Origin: Jannaschia sp. S6380
GTDB lineage: Bacteria > Pseudomonadota > Alphaproteobacteria > Rhodobacterales > Rhodobacteraceae
Assembly: GCF_023015695.1 (NCBI RefSeq)
Contig: NZ_JALKAS010000001.1
Location: 1,922,001-1,986,000 of the forward strand
Length of the DNA stretch: 64,000 bases
Direction of reading: 5' to 3'
The notes beneath the pieces were generated by a model, which was not told where the DNA came from, ran no database searches, and worked only from the letters and a program-made list of their open reading frames with translations. The position numbers were made by a program, and so were the translations under genes. This document shows positions 37,055 to 45,687 of the stretch, one piece after another. The stretch's first letter is position 1, and every line of letters starts with the position of its first letter.

Positions 37055-37873
37055 ATGGGATTTCCCGGCACCTGGATGACCGAGAGCGAGAGCGTCGTGT
37101 ATCGCGTCGTCCCGAAATGCGCCTGCTCGTCGATCGGACAGATCCTGTTCTATTCCGACCATGGCCGGTTCTTCGACGGCGACATCCATGACAGCACTGC
37201 GGGCCTGCACAAATGGGCTCAGCCCGACAGCCAGCCCCTGATCGAGGCGAACGCCAAGGGTCACAAATCCTATGCGTTCACCTGCGTGCGCAATCCCTAT
37301 ACCCGGATCCTGTCGTCTTTCTTCGACAAGATCGCGGGCATCCAGCGCAATGGCAAGCGGTATCGCGGCAACCTCGTCCCGATGCTGGTGCAGAAATACG
37401 GCATCGACGTCGGCAGCCCCGAAAACGGGTTCGCGTTCGACCAGATCGCGTCGTTCCGCCGGTTCCTGCTGTTCGCGCGCGACACGATCCGGTTCCGGCG
37501 GCCGATGGACCCCGACATCCACTGGTCGGCGATGGCGGGACATGTGGGAACCTATGTCGCCAATGGCGGTACCTACGACCACGTCGTGTTCACCGAGGCG
37601 TTCGACGACGGAATGCAGGTCGTGCTGGACCATATCGAGACGCCGGTTCCGGTCGACCTGGCGCAGGTGCCCCGCTTCAACGAAAGCGAGGGGCATGGGC
37701 CCAAGCGGCAGCATCCCGTGGAAGACTATTTCGACGATCTGGCGATGCATCTGATGTGGGAGATGTACCACCGCGACTTCAAGCTGTTCGGCTATGATTT
37801 CGAGAACCCCGCGAACAAGATGCCCAAGGGGGCCGTCGACATGCAGGCGTTGCATGCGCGGCTGTCCGACTAG
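37055..37873 (+). CDS. sulfotransferase family 2 protein
   Basis: 272 residues. The 5'-phosphosulfate-binding motif PKCACSSIG lies at residues 20-28 and the 3'-phosphate-binding motif CVRNPYTRILSSF at about residues 77-89, both as in carbohydrate sulfotransferases that use PAPS. No signal anchor, so it is cytosolic. GGAGAG precedes the ATG at 37055. Divergent to the branching glycosyltransferase; its stop shares CTAG with the next, convergent gene. The acceptor glycan is unknown. Confidence 0.83.
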   Translation: MGFPGTWMTESESVVYRVVPKCACSSIGQILFYSDHGRFFDGDIHDSTAGLHKWAQPDSQPLIEANAKGHKSYAFTCVRNPYTRILSSFFDKIAGIQRNGKRYRGNLVPMLVQKYGIDVGSPENGFAFDQIASFRRFLLFARDTIRFRRPMDPDIHWSAMAGHVGTYVANGGTYDHVVFTEAFDDGMQVVLDHIETPVPVDLAQVPRFNESEGHGPKRQHPVEDYFDDLAMHLMWEMYHRDFKLFGYDFENPANKMPKGAVDMQALHARLSD

Positions 37874-39483
37874 CCGACGCTGGCGATCCTCCCGCGATAG
37901 CGGACAAGCGGGCCGACGAAGGGCATGCTGAGCGCGACATCGAACGTGGCGGCTTGGCCCTCGGCCGCTTCCAGCGTGTCGCTGCGCGGCAGGAGGGCGC
38001 GCGGAATCGGGATCGGGCCCAGGCGCCCGGCTTCGACCGGGTAGGCAAGGCCCTCGGCCGTGGGGGTCAATCGGATGCGGAAGGTCAGCGCGCCAAAACG
38101 CTCCGTAACGCAGCCCGGGCGCGTGTCGGCGCGCAGGTGGGAGCGGAAGCGGCGACCACCGAAATCGCGGGTCCAGTTTTCGGTATCGCCGTGGCGGTGC
38201 TTGTCGACGGTGACGGGCACGCGGCCCGCGGCGGGCGGAAAGCGCATGATTGCGCAGATCAGGCGCGCGACAAGGCCGGTGCCGCGTTCGACCGAGGCGG
38301 TGCCGGACCAGCGGCGGCGATGCAGGACGTCATGCAGGTCGCGGACCGAAGGCGGAAGTTCGGCATGGGCGGGGCCCAGGGCCCGGGCGAAGACGGGGGT
38401 AATGGAGGCCTCGTCGGTCGCGAAGGTCAGGGCGAGGTCGGCGGACTTGTCCCGCGCTTCGGCCAGGGTGAACTCGCCGAGACAGGCGCGCGCGCCGGGC
38501 GCGACCTGACCGGCGAGGAGCTTGGCGACCATGATGCGGCCGGGCAAGGCGGGGATATGCGGTCCGTCCCCCGCCTCGGCCAGAAGGGTCCAGTCGCGGC
38601 GGACGGCGCCCTTCGGACCGCGACCGATCACGCGGACGCGCATGCCGCCGCGATCGGTCCCGAACGGTTCGAACAGGTCGGCGACCCGGCGCATCGGACG
38701 GGCGGCAGGCTCCAGCGAGCGGATCAGGCCCGTGCGGACCGGAAGGGACAGCGCCCAGAGGCCGAGATGGAGGAGCGACATCTCCAGCCCCGCCCGGAAA
38801 GTGACGGTTCGGGCGCCGTAGCGGTCGGGAAAGAGTGCGAGGTCGGGTGCGCCGATCACGCTGGTCCAACGCGGGCCGAGGCCCGGCAACCGGATGCGGC
38901 GCAGGTCGCCCCAGCCCGCGACGTCCTGCGGTCGCCCGGCCCGCCAGATCGTCACGGGGCGTCCGGCCTGCGCCAGGATCGCGCGCATCACCGATAGGCC
39001 GCGCGGGGCCCGGTTGCCGGGCAGGATGACGCTCTCGATCAGGTGGATGTCGGTCAGGTCGGCCCGCAGGGCCTCGACCGCCGCGGAACTGAGCGCAGGA
39101 ACGGAAGAAACGCCGGAGATGGCGGCCACGCCCGCAGCCCGCGCCGCCGGATCGAGCGTGGCGATCCCGGCGGTGAAGGCGGCATCGTCGCTGAGGTCGA
39201 GGTAATGGGCGCCCGCATCGATGGCCGCGCGGGCGACGGCATAGGGATCGGCGCCGTAGGTCTGGAACGGCCCGGCGGCGTCGATGACGATATCGGGGGT
39301 CTGCGCCGCGATGCGGGTCGCGAGATCGGGCGCGGCGCGGTCAAGCCTGACATCGTTGGCCGGCCCGCGTCCGGCGGCGACGACCGTCAGGCCGGGCATC
39401 TTGCGCAGGCCTGTGGCCAGGCGCGAACCGAAGACACCCGTGCCGCCGATCAGCAGGATGCGGACGTCGCGACTGGCGGTCAA
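37870..39483 (-). CDS. saccharopine dehydrogenase-like NAD(P)-binding protein with DUF4166
   Basis: 537 residues. The N-terminal Rossmann domain has ILLIGGTGVFGSRLATGL and the DAAGPFQTYG segment of saccharopine dehydrogenase/trans-acting enoyl reductase-like proteins. From about residue 370 a DUF4166 domain follows (SGTASVERGTGLVARLICAI split). The reaction is unknown. The start is TTG at 39483, overlapping the stop of the upstream dehydrogenase (TTGA), with no separate Shine-Dalgarno; it probably depends on translational coupling. Confidence 0.8.
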   Translation of the reverse strand: MTASRDVRILLIGGTGVFGSRLATGLRKMPGLTVVAAGRGPANDVRLDRAAPDLATRIAAQTPDIVIDAAGPFQTYGADPYAVARAAIDAGAHYLDLSDDAAFTAGIATLDPAARAAGVAAISGVSSVPALSSAAVEALRADLTDIHLIESVILPGNRAPRGLSVMRAILAQAGRPVTIWRAGRPQDVAGWGDLRRIRLPGLGPRWTSVIGAPDLALFPDRYGARTVTFRAGLEMSLLHLGLWALSLPVRTGLIRSLEPAARPMRRVADLFEPFGTDRGGMRVRVIGRGPKGAVRRDWTLLAEAGDGPHIPALPGRIMVAKLLAGQVAPGARACLGEFTLAEARDKSADLALTFATDEASITPVFARALGPAHAELPPSVRDLHDVLHRRRWSGTASVERGTGLVARLICAIMRFPPAAGRVPVTVDKHRHGDTENWTRDFGGRRFRSHLRADTRPGCVTERFGALTFRIRLTPTAEGLAYPVEAGRLGPIPIPRALLPRSDTLEAAEGQAATFDVALSMPFVGPLVRYRGRIASVG

Positions 39484-40466
39484 AGCATCGCGGGCACGAC
39501 AAGATCCGGCGGGCGGTGGCCATCGGCGAAGGTCTGGATGTTGATCAGGACCTTCTCACCCATCTCGACCCGTGCCTCGCGCGTGGCGGACCCCATATGC
39601 GGCAACAGGACGACATTGGGCAGTTCGCGCAGGCGCGGGTTCACCCCCTGTCCCCGCTCGTAGACGTCGAGGCCGGCCCCCGCCAGTTCGCCCGCGCGCA
39701 GCATCCGCGTCAGCGCGTTCTCGTCGATCACCTCGCCGCGGGACGTGTTCACGATGACGGCCGTGGGCTTCATCAGCTTCAGGCGCCGCGCGTTCAGCAG
39801 GTGAAAGGTCGAGGGCGTGTGCGGGCAGTTGACGGAGATCACATCGGCCAGCGTCACCATCGCGTCGAGGCGGTCGTGATAGGTCGCCTCCAGCGGCTCC
39901 TCCAGCCCAGCATGCAGGCGGCGTCGGTTGTGGTAATGCACCTCCATCCCGAAGGCACGGGCGCGGCGGGCGACGGCCTGTCCGATGCGGCCCATCCCAA
40001 GGATGCCCAGGCGCTTGCCGGCCAGCCGCGTGCCCAGCAGGGCATCGGGGGCCCAGCCCTCCCATACGCCATCCTGCATCTTGGCCATGCCCTCGGTCAT
40101 CCGGCGCAGCACGGCCAGCATCAGTGCGATGCCCATGTCGGCCGTATCCTCGGTCAGCACGTCGGGCGTGTTCGAGACCAGGATGCCCCGCTGGCGCGCG
40201 GTGGCCACGTCGATATGGTCGACCCCCGCCCCGTAATTCGCGATCAGCTTGAGCCGGTCGCCGGCCCCCGCCAGCAGGGCCGCATCGATCCGATCGGTGA
40301 GCGTCGGCACGAGGATGTCGGCCGATTGCATCGCATCGGCCAGGACGTCGCGATCCATCGGGCCGTCATCGGGCGCGAGGCGAACGTCGAACAGGTCCTT
40401 CATCCGCGCCTCGACCTGTTCCGGCAGGCGTCGCGTCACGACAACACATAGGCGATCTCTGGCCAT
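39480..40466 (-). CDS. D-2-hydroxyacid dehydrogenase (glyoxylate/hydroxypyruvate reductase type)
   Basis: 328 residues. NAD(P)-binding motif LGILGMGRIGQAVARRA, catalytic Arg in NTSRGEVID, Glu in the following segment and catalytic His in LLPHMGSATRE. It resembles GyaR/D-glycerate dehydrogenases, which reduce glyoxylate or hydroxypyruvate. It lies directly upstream of the saccharopine dehydrogenase-like gene and is coupled to it. Confidence 0.87.
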   Translation of the reverse strand: MARDRLCVVVTRRLPEQVEARMKDLFDVRLAPDDGPMDRDVLADAMQSADILVPTLTDRIDAALLAGAGDRLKLIANYGAGVDHIDVATARQRGILVSNTPDVLTEDTADMGIALMLAVLRRMTEGMAKMQDGVWEGWAPDALLGTRLAGKRLGILGMGRIGQAVARRARAFGMEVHYHNRRRLHAGLEEPLEATYHDRLDAMVTLADVISVNCPHTPSTFHLLNARRLKLMKPTAVIVNTSRGEVIDENALTRMLRAGELAGAGLDVYERGQGVNPRLRELPNVVLLPHMGSATREARVEMGEKVLINIQTFADGHRPPDLVVPAML

Positions 40467-40571
40467 CTGCCGCTTGTCCCCCCTTTTGCAGGCCCGTCCC
40501 ATGATGGCATCCTCGGGGCGACACGCAAGGGGCGACAGACCCCGCGTTCCCCGAGGGCAGGATAGCAGTCC

Positions 40572-41063
40572 ATGCGAACCAGAATGATCGTCGCGGCGCT
40601 TTCGGCCCTGATGGCGTTTCCGGCCGTGGCCGAGGAGGTCGGGCCGGTCACGGGCTTGCCGCTGCCACGCTACGTCTCGATGAAGGCGTCCGAGGGGTTC
40701 GCCCGGCGCGGGCCGTCGTCGACCCACCGGATCGACTGGGTGTTCAAACACAGGCACATGCCGCTTCGCGTGGTCGACGAATACGGCCACTGGCGCCGCG
40801 TGCAGGACCGGGAGGGCGCGGGCGGCTGGATGCATTACTCGCTGCTGTCGGGAAACCGGACCGTGATCGTCGAGGCCGACGCGCTGGACCTGCACCGCCG
40901 CCCGAACCCCGATGCGCCCATCGCCGCGCGGCTGGAAGCGGGCGTGGTGGCGTGGCTGGGCGCGTGCGACCGCGGCTGGTGCGCGGTCGAGGTGGGCGAC
41001 GCCGACGGCTGGGCCCGGACCGAAGCACTCTGGGGCGTGACGCCCGGGGAAGTGCGCGACTAG
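40572..41063 (+). CDS. exported SH3-domain protein
   Basis: 163 residues with a signal peptide (about residues 1-20, ending AVAEE). It contains two bacterial SH3-like repeats: residues about 36-95 (YVSMKASEGFARRGPSSTHR) and 96-155 (LDLHRRPNPDAPIAARLEAG with CDRGWCAVEV). Such proteins bind peptidoglycan or act as periplasmic scaffolds. Two cysteines in CDRGWC may form a disulfide. The stop shares CTAG with soxR. Confidence 0.8.
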   Translation: MRTRMIVAALSALMAFPAVAEEVGPVTGLPLPRYVSMKASEGFARRGPSSTHRIDWVFKHRHMPLRVVDEYGHWRRVQDREGAGGWMHYSLLSGNRTVIVEADALDLHRRPNPDAPIAARLEAGVVAWLGACDRGWCAVEVGDADGWARTEALWGVTPGEVRD

Positions 41064-41494
41064 GTTTCGACATTGCGCGCGCCCGGGCCGTCCGCCCCCT
41101 TCGCGTCGTCCGGGTTGTAGAGGGCGCATTGCGTCATCGACAGGCAGCCGCAGCCGATGCAGCCGTCGAGGTTGTCGCGAAGGCGGGTCATGGTCTCGAT
41201 ACGTTCGGTCAACTCGTCGCGCAGATCGGCGGCGATGGCGGCCCATTCCTTCGGCGTCGGTGGGCGCTCGGACGGGGGGCCCAGGGCCGCCCGGATGCGG
41301 GCGAGCGACAGGCCGAGGCGCTGCGCGATGCGGATGAAGGCGAGGCGGCGCAGCTCCGCCCGTGGAAAGCGCCGCTGCCCGCCCCGGTTCCGCGGCGGCG
41401 AGATCAGGCCGCGTGCCTCGTAGAAGCGGATCTGACTGACGCTGAGACCGGTCCGGGCGGCGACCTGGCCGATACCGAGTTCCTTGGGAAGCAT
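41060..41494 (-). CDS. soxR: redox-sensitive transcriptional activator SoxR
   Basis: 144-residue MerR-family regulator. The N-terminal winged helix begins GIGQVAARTGLSVSQIRFYE, and a dimerisation helix follows. The C-terminal [2Fe-2S]-binding loop CIGCGCLSMTQC has the four cysteines that sense redox-cycling compounds. The ATG at 41494 is preferred; a longer form starting inside the operator would be unusual. In most non-enteric bacteria SoxR regulates a few nearby genes directly rather than soxS. Confidence 0.93.
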   Translation of the reverse strand: MLPKELGIGQVAARTGLSVSQIRFYEARGLISPPRNRGGQRRFPRAELRRLAFIRIAQRLGLSLARIRAALGPPSERPPTPKEWAAIAADLRDELTERIETMTRLRDNLDGCIGCGCLSMTQCALYNPDDAKGADGPGARNVET

Positions 41495-41507
41495 GGTGTT
41501 TTTCCTG

Positions 41508-41530
41508 TTGACCTGAACCATGGTTGAGGT
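41508..41530. promoter_or_regulatory. SoxR operator in the soxR / VOC divergent promoter
   Basis: The 20-base near-palindrome ACCTGAACCATGGTTGAGGT (41511-41530) matches the SoxR box pattern CCTCAA...TTGAGG with one mismatched pair. A -35-like TTGACC (41508-41513) overlaps it, and 19 bases lie between it and GACAAG. A 19-20 base spacer is the usual SoxR/MerR-activated geometry, so the rightward VOC gene is the likeliest target. Confidence 0.75.
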
Positions 41531-41569
41531 CCGACAAGGCACGGGTCAAGCGAAACCAGGAGAGATGCG

Positions 41570-41947
41570 ATGACCCGGCTGGAACATATCAACATGACCG
41601 TCCGCGACCCAGATGGCGTGGCCGCCGCCCTGTGCGACGTGCTGGGCTGGCGGGTCCGGTGGTCCGGCGCGGCCCTGGGCGACGGGCGCAGCGTGCATGT
41701 GGGCGACGACGCGTCCTATGTGGCGCTGTACCGGCCACCCGGTGCGATCACCGATCCGGCCAGCACCTATGGCACGCATGGGGCGATGAACCATCTGGGC
41801 GTCGTGGTCGACGATCTGGACGCCGCCGAACGCGCCGTGGTCGCCAAGGGCTACGCCCCGCGCAGCCATGCCGACTACGAACCGGGACGGCGGTTCTATT
41901 TCGACGGCCCCGAGGGGATCGAGGTGGAGGTGGTCAGCTACACCTGA
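41570..41947 (+). CDS. VOC family protein, probable SoxR target
   Basis: 125 residues of the glyoxalase/bleomycin-resistance fold: LEHINMTVRDPDGVAAALC at the N-terminus, MNHLGVVVDDLDAAERAV in the middle and RRFYFDGPEGIEVEVVSY at the end. Metal-binding His/Glu positions are present. A role in detoxifying redox-active compounds is inferred from its position downstream of the SoxR box. AGGAGAG precedes the ATG. Its 3' end overlaps the convergent phosphatase gene by 10 bases. Confidence 0.83.
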   Translation: MTRLEHINMTVRDPDGVAAALCDVLGWRVRWSGAALGDGRSVHVGDDASYVALYRPPGAITDPASTYGTHGAMNHLGVVVDDLDAAERAVVAKGYAPRSHADYEPGRRFYFDGPEGIEVEVVSYT

Positions 41948-42774
41948 TCCAGGGCCGCGTTGAACGTCGCGGCAAGCTGGTGCCACAGCATTTCGGTCCG
42001 TGCGTTCAGAAGGCGGCCCTCGGTCATGGTTGGGCGGTATTCCGTGCCGTCCAGCAAACGCGACATGCCGCCCGCCTCCTGCAGGATGAGGACGCCGGCG
42101 GCATGGTCCCAGACGTTGAGCATGCCGTTCAGGCAGAAATCCGACCCGCCCAAGGCCAGCTGCCGGTACTCGTGCAGGCTGGCCCCCATCGAATTGGCAC
42201 GGCGGAACATCGGGGTCAGCGCCGCGAGCGCGGGCTGATGCGCCTTGGGATAAAGGTAACCGCCCAGATTGCCGCGCTGGTGGTCGAACGGCACATCCGC
42301 CGTGTCGACCGACAGGCGGCGTGATCGGCCGGCCCGGTGGAACCAGGCGCCCTGCCCCCGATGCGCGACGATCCAGTCGTCGAAGCTGGGGTCATAGAGC
42401 AGGCCCCAGACGGTCACACCATCCTCGACCACGGCGACGATCACGCCATAGTTCGCGATGCCATGCGCGAAGTTCCAGGTGCCGTCGATCGGGTCGATGA
42501 TGGTGACGCGGCCCTGCCCCACGCGATCGAGCAGGGCGCGGTCTTCGGCCACGGCCTCTTCGCCCACCACGGTGTCGCCGGGCAGGATGGCGTGGATGCG
42601 GGCGGTCAGCGCGTCTTCGGCGGCGCGGTCGGCCACGGTCACCAGATCGTCGAACGCGGCCTTGGCGTCGATGTCTTCGCCCGACAGGTTACGGAAGCGC
42701 GGCAGGATCTCGGCCGCCGCGACCGCGCGGACGGCTTCGACGATGCCCGCGGATTGCGCGTCGCTGATCGGCAT
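41938..42774 (-). CDS. inositol monophosphatase family protein
   Basis: 278 residues with the metal-binding motifs GEEAVAED, IDPIDGTWNFAHG and VWDHAAGVLILQEAGG. The family includes inositol-1-phosphatases, CysQ-type PAP phosphatases and HisN histidinol-phosphatases; the exact substrate cannot be read here. Its ATG overlaps the stop of the upstream M3 peptidase gene by one base (TGATG). Confidence 0.85.
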   Translation of the reverse strand: MPISDAQSAGIVEAVRAVAAAEILPRFRNLSGEDIDAKAAFDDLVTVADRAAEDALTARIHAILPGDTVVGEEAVAEDRALLDRVGQGRVTIIDPIDGTWNFAHGIANYGVIVAVVEDGVTVWGLLYDPSFDDWIVAHRGQGAWFHRAGRSRRLSVDTADVPFDHQRGNLGGYLYPKAHQPALAALTPMFRRANSMGASLHEYRQLALGGSDFCLNGMLNVWDHAAGVLILQEAGGMSRLLDGTEYRPTMTEGRLLNARTEMLWHQLAATFNAALDQV

Positions 42775-44792
42775 CAGGCCGCGTCGTCCAGGCCGCGCCC
42801 CTTGAGCAATGCCTCGACCCCCGGCAGGCGCCCCCGGAACCGGGTGTAGAGGTCGGCTGCATCCGCCGACCCGCCGACCGACAGGATGTTCGCCTCCAGC
42901 TTCTTCGCCAGATCGGGGTCGAACGGATCGCCCGCCTCCTCGAACGCGGCGAAGGCGTCGGCATCCATCACCTCCGACCACATGTAGGAGTAGTAGCCCG
43001 ACGAATAGCCGTCGCCCGAGAAGACATGCGCGAAATGCGGCGTCGCGTGGCGCATGCGGATGGCGCGAGGCATGCCGATATTCTCCAGCACCTCGGCCTG
43101 CTTCTGCATCGGATCGGCGGGGGCCGGGCCGTCGTGGAAGGCGAGATCGACGAGGGCGGAGGCGACGTATTCGACGGTCTGGAAGCCCATGTCGTAGGTC
43201 GCGGCGCGCAGCAGGCGATCGCGCAGGGCGTCCGGCATCGCCGCGCCGGTTTCGGCATGTGTGGCGAATTCGGTCAGCACCTCGGGCACGTCGAGCCAGT
43301 GTTCATAAAGCTGGCTGGGCAGTTCGACGAAATCGCGCGCGACCGACGTGCCGCTGACCGACTGATAGGTCACGTCCGACAGCATCTGGTGCAGGGCGTG
43401 ACCGAATTCGTGGAACAGCGTGCGCGCGTCGTCGTAGCTGAGCAGCGCGGGGTCGGCATGGGCGAAGTTGCACACGTTGACCACGATCGGGCGCACCTCG
43501 CCGTCGAGTTTCGATTGCGAGCGCATGGCACTGCACCAGGCGCCCGACCGCTTGGACGGGCGCGCGAAATAATCGCCGAGGAAGACCGCGACATGTTCGC
43601 CGTCGCGGGTCACGTTCCAGGCGCGGACATCCGGGTGATAGGCGTCGATGTCGAGGGGCGCGAATTCCAACCCGAACAGGCGGTTGGCCACCGCGAACTG
43701 CGCCTCGATCATGCGGTCGAGCTGGAAGAAAGGCTTCAGCTCCGCCTCGTCCAGGTCGTGCAGTTCCAGACGCCGCTTTTCGGCATAGTAGCGCCAGTCC
43801 CACGGCTCCAGCGGGCCGGTGATGCCGTCGGCATGCGCCATGCGGGCCAGATGCTCCATGTCCGACAGCGCGGCGGTGCGGGCCGGGTGCCAGACCTGCA
43901 TCAGCAGGTCGCGGACGGCATCGGAAGTGCCCGCCATCTCCGTCTCGAGCTTGTAGGCGGCGAAATTGTCGTAGCCCAGCAACTCCGCCCGCTCCTCCCG
44001 CAGTTTCAGGATCTCGGCGGCGATCGCGCGGTTGTCGGTCTCGCCGCCATTGGCGCCGCGCGCCGTCCACGCCTCGTAGGCCTTCTCGCGCAGGTCGCGG
44101 CGGGGCGAGAATTGCAGGAACGGCACGATCAGCGAGCGGTTCAGCGTGACGACCGGACCGGGGCGATCACGCTCCTTCCCGGCGGCGCGGGCGGCCTCCT
44201 TTACGAAGTCGGGCAGGCCGGTCAGGTCCTCTTCGGACAGGTCCATGAACCAGTCGCGCTCGTCTGCCAGAAGGTTCTGACTGAACCGGGTGCCGAGCGT
44301 GGCGAGGCGGGATTTCACCTCGGTCAGGCGATCCGCGGCGGCGCCTTCCAGCGCGGCGCCCGAACGGACGAAGCCGCGGCGGGTCAGCATCAGGACCCGC
44401 GCCTGTTCGTCGGTCAGGTCGAGGTTGTCGCGACGGGACCAGAGATCCTCGATCCGGGCGAAGAGTGCCTTGTTGTTGGTGATCTCGGATGAATACGCCG
44501 AGAGCTTCGGCGCCATCTCGCGCTGCAGCGCCTCACGCGCCGGCGTGCTGTCGGCGCCGGCGAGGTTGTAGAACACGCCCGCCACGCGGTCGAGCGTCGC
44601 ATCCGCGCGTTCCAGCGCGTCGATCGTGTTTGCGAAGGTCGGCGCATCCGCGCTTTCGGCGATCGCGGCGATGTTGGCGCGCCCCTCCTCCATCCCCCGC
44701 TCCAGCGCGGGGCCGAAATGGTCGTCGGAAATCTCGGCGAAGGGCGGCAGGGCGAATTGTCCGGTCCAGTCTTTCAGCAGAGGGTTGGTCAT
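42774..44792 (-). CDS. M3 family oligopeptidase (peptidyl-dipeptidase Dcp / oligopeptidase A type)
   Basis: 672 residues, close to Dcp and PrlC in length. The zinc motif LFHEFGHALHQM lies near residue 455, with a further Glu ligand downstream. No signal peptide, so cytosolic. The long N-terminal helical region is intact. It degrades short peptides, including signal-peptide fragments. It is cotranscribed with the inositol monophosphatase-like gene. Confidence 0.93.
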   Translation of the reverse strand: MTNPLLKDWTGQFALPPFAEISDDHFGPALERGMEEGRANIAAIAESADAPTFANTIDALERADATLDRVAGVFYNLAGADSTPAREALQREMAPKLSAYSSEITNNKALFARIEDLWSRRDNLDLTDEQARVLMLTRRGFVRSGAALEGAAADRLTEVKSRLATLGTRFSQNLLADERDWFMDLSEEDLTGLPDFVKEAARAAGKERDRPGPVVTLNRSLIVPFLQFSPRRDLREKAYEAWTARGANGGETDNRAIAAEILKLREERAELLGYDNFAAYKLETEMAGTSDAVRDLLMQVWHPARTAALSDMEHLARMAHADGITGPLEPWDWRYYAEKRRLELHDLDEAELKPFFQLDRMIEAQFAVANRLFGLEFAPLDIDAYHPDVRAWNVTRDGEHVAVFLGDYFARPSKRSGAWCSAMRSQSKLDGEVRPIVVNVCNFAHADPALLSYDDARTLFHEFGHALHQMLSDVTYQSVSGTSVARDFVELPSQLYEHWLDVPEVLTEFATHAETGAAMPDALRDRLLRAATYDMGFQTVEYVASALVDLAFHDGPAPADPMQKQAEVLENIGMPRAIRMRHATPHFAHVFSGDGYSSGYYSYMWSEVMDADAFAAFEEAGDPFDPDLAKKLEANILSVGGSADAADLYTRFRGRLPGVEALLKGRGLDDAA

Positions 44793-44870
44793 CGGGCGTC
44801 TCCTTTGGCGTGCAAGCTAGGCCCCTGCCCCGCCGGTTGCTAGGGTCGCCCCGAAGAGGAGGGGAACGAC

Positions 44871-45293
44871 ATGACCTGGTCCATCCACCACGTGAACCTG
44901 CAGGCCCGCGACGTCCGTCGGACGGCCGCGTTCTATACCGACGTCCTGGGCCTGCAGGAGCGGCCCTGGACCTTCCCGGAAACGCGCGGCTACCTGCCCG
45001 GCGACCCGGACAAGCTGGCCCTTCTGGGCGACGGACGGGACGGACATTCCGGCCTGCACCTGATCGCGCCGGACCCGGATTTCGCCGCGCGCAACGACCT
45101 GGACTTCAACCCGTCGGTCGGGGGCCATGTCGCGTTTCGGGTCGGGAACCTCGACGCGGTGATCGAACGTCTTCGCGCTGCGGGAATCCGCCATTCGGTG
45201 ACCGGCGAGTTCGCCATCCCGGGCCTGCGACATGTCTATACCGAAGATCCGGAAGGCAATCTGATCGAGATCAACGGCCCCATCCGCCCCTAG
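44871..45293 (+). CDS. VOC family protein
   Basis: 140 residues: IHHVNLQARDVRRTAAFYTD at the N-terminus and HVYTEDPEGNLIEI at the end give the paired beta-alpha-beta-beta-beta modules with metal ligands. GGAGGGG lies before the ATG, and a TAGGGT hexamer at 44841-44846 may be the -10. Substrate unknown. Its stop shares CTAG with the decayed cytochrome b561 gene. Confidence 0.82.
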   Translation: MTWSIHHVNLQARDVRRTAAFYTDVLGLQERPWTFPETRGYLPGDPDKLALLGDGRDGHSGLHLIAPDPDFAARNDLDFNPSVGGHVAFRVGNLDAVIERLRAAGIRHSVTGEFAIPGLRHVYTEDPEGNLIEINGPIRP

Positions 45294-45621
45294 CGCACTC
45301 GTCCCGGGTCGCGCCGGATCATACGGTGCACGACGCCGTCGCGCTTCGTCAGATGCCGGAATGCGCCCGCGACATGCAGGACGGGCATCGCGATCAGCAC
45401 CGCGTGGAAAGCACCGTGAACCGTCGGATCATCGGGCCAAGAACCGTCAGGCTAATGCCGCCATGCACGATGGCGACCCCCCGACAGGACGCGGCGCACC
45501 CCTGATCCCGGCGGCGAACGCCGCTTCTATTCCGCCGCCTGACAGGAACTGGAGCACGGCCGGCAAGGCGACCAGCCAATGCGCGAGCATTCGGCGAATG
45601 GACGGGGCTGGTATCGGCCAT
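45290..45621 (-). pseudogene. cytochrome b561 pseudogene with several frameshifts
   Basis: The ATG at 45621 has a good GGAGG and starts MADTSPVHSPNAR. The reading frame must then shift to continue as LAHWLVALPAVLQFLSGGG, shift again for VAIVHGGISLTVLGPMIRR, and shift once more for FHAVLIAMPVLHVAGAFRH and KRDGVVHRMIRR before TAG at 45290. These pieces are the first, central and last parts of a cytochrome b561 (HWLVA heme helix, HGGI, final HVAGAFRH). The total is about 110 codons against the usual 170-180, so a central part is also deleted. Not functional. Confidence 0.75.
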
Positions 45622-45687
45622 CGCAGCCTCCTGCAATCGAAGGCCGAACACCGTACGGGGGCGGCGATCCCGCCCCCGGCGGTGCGA

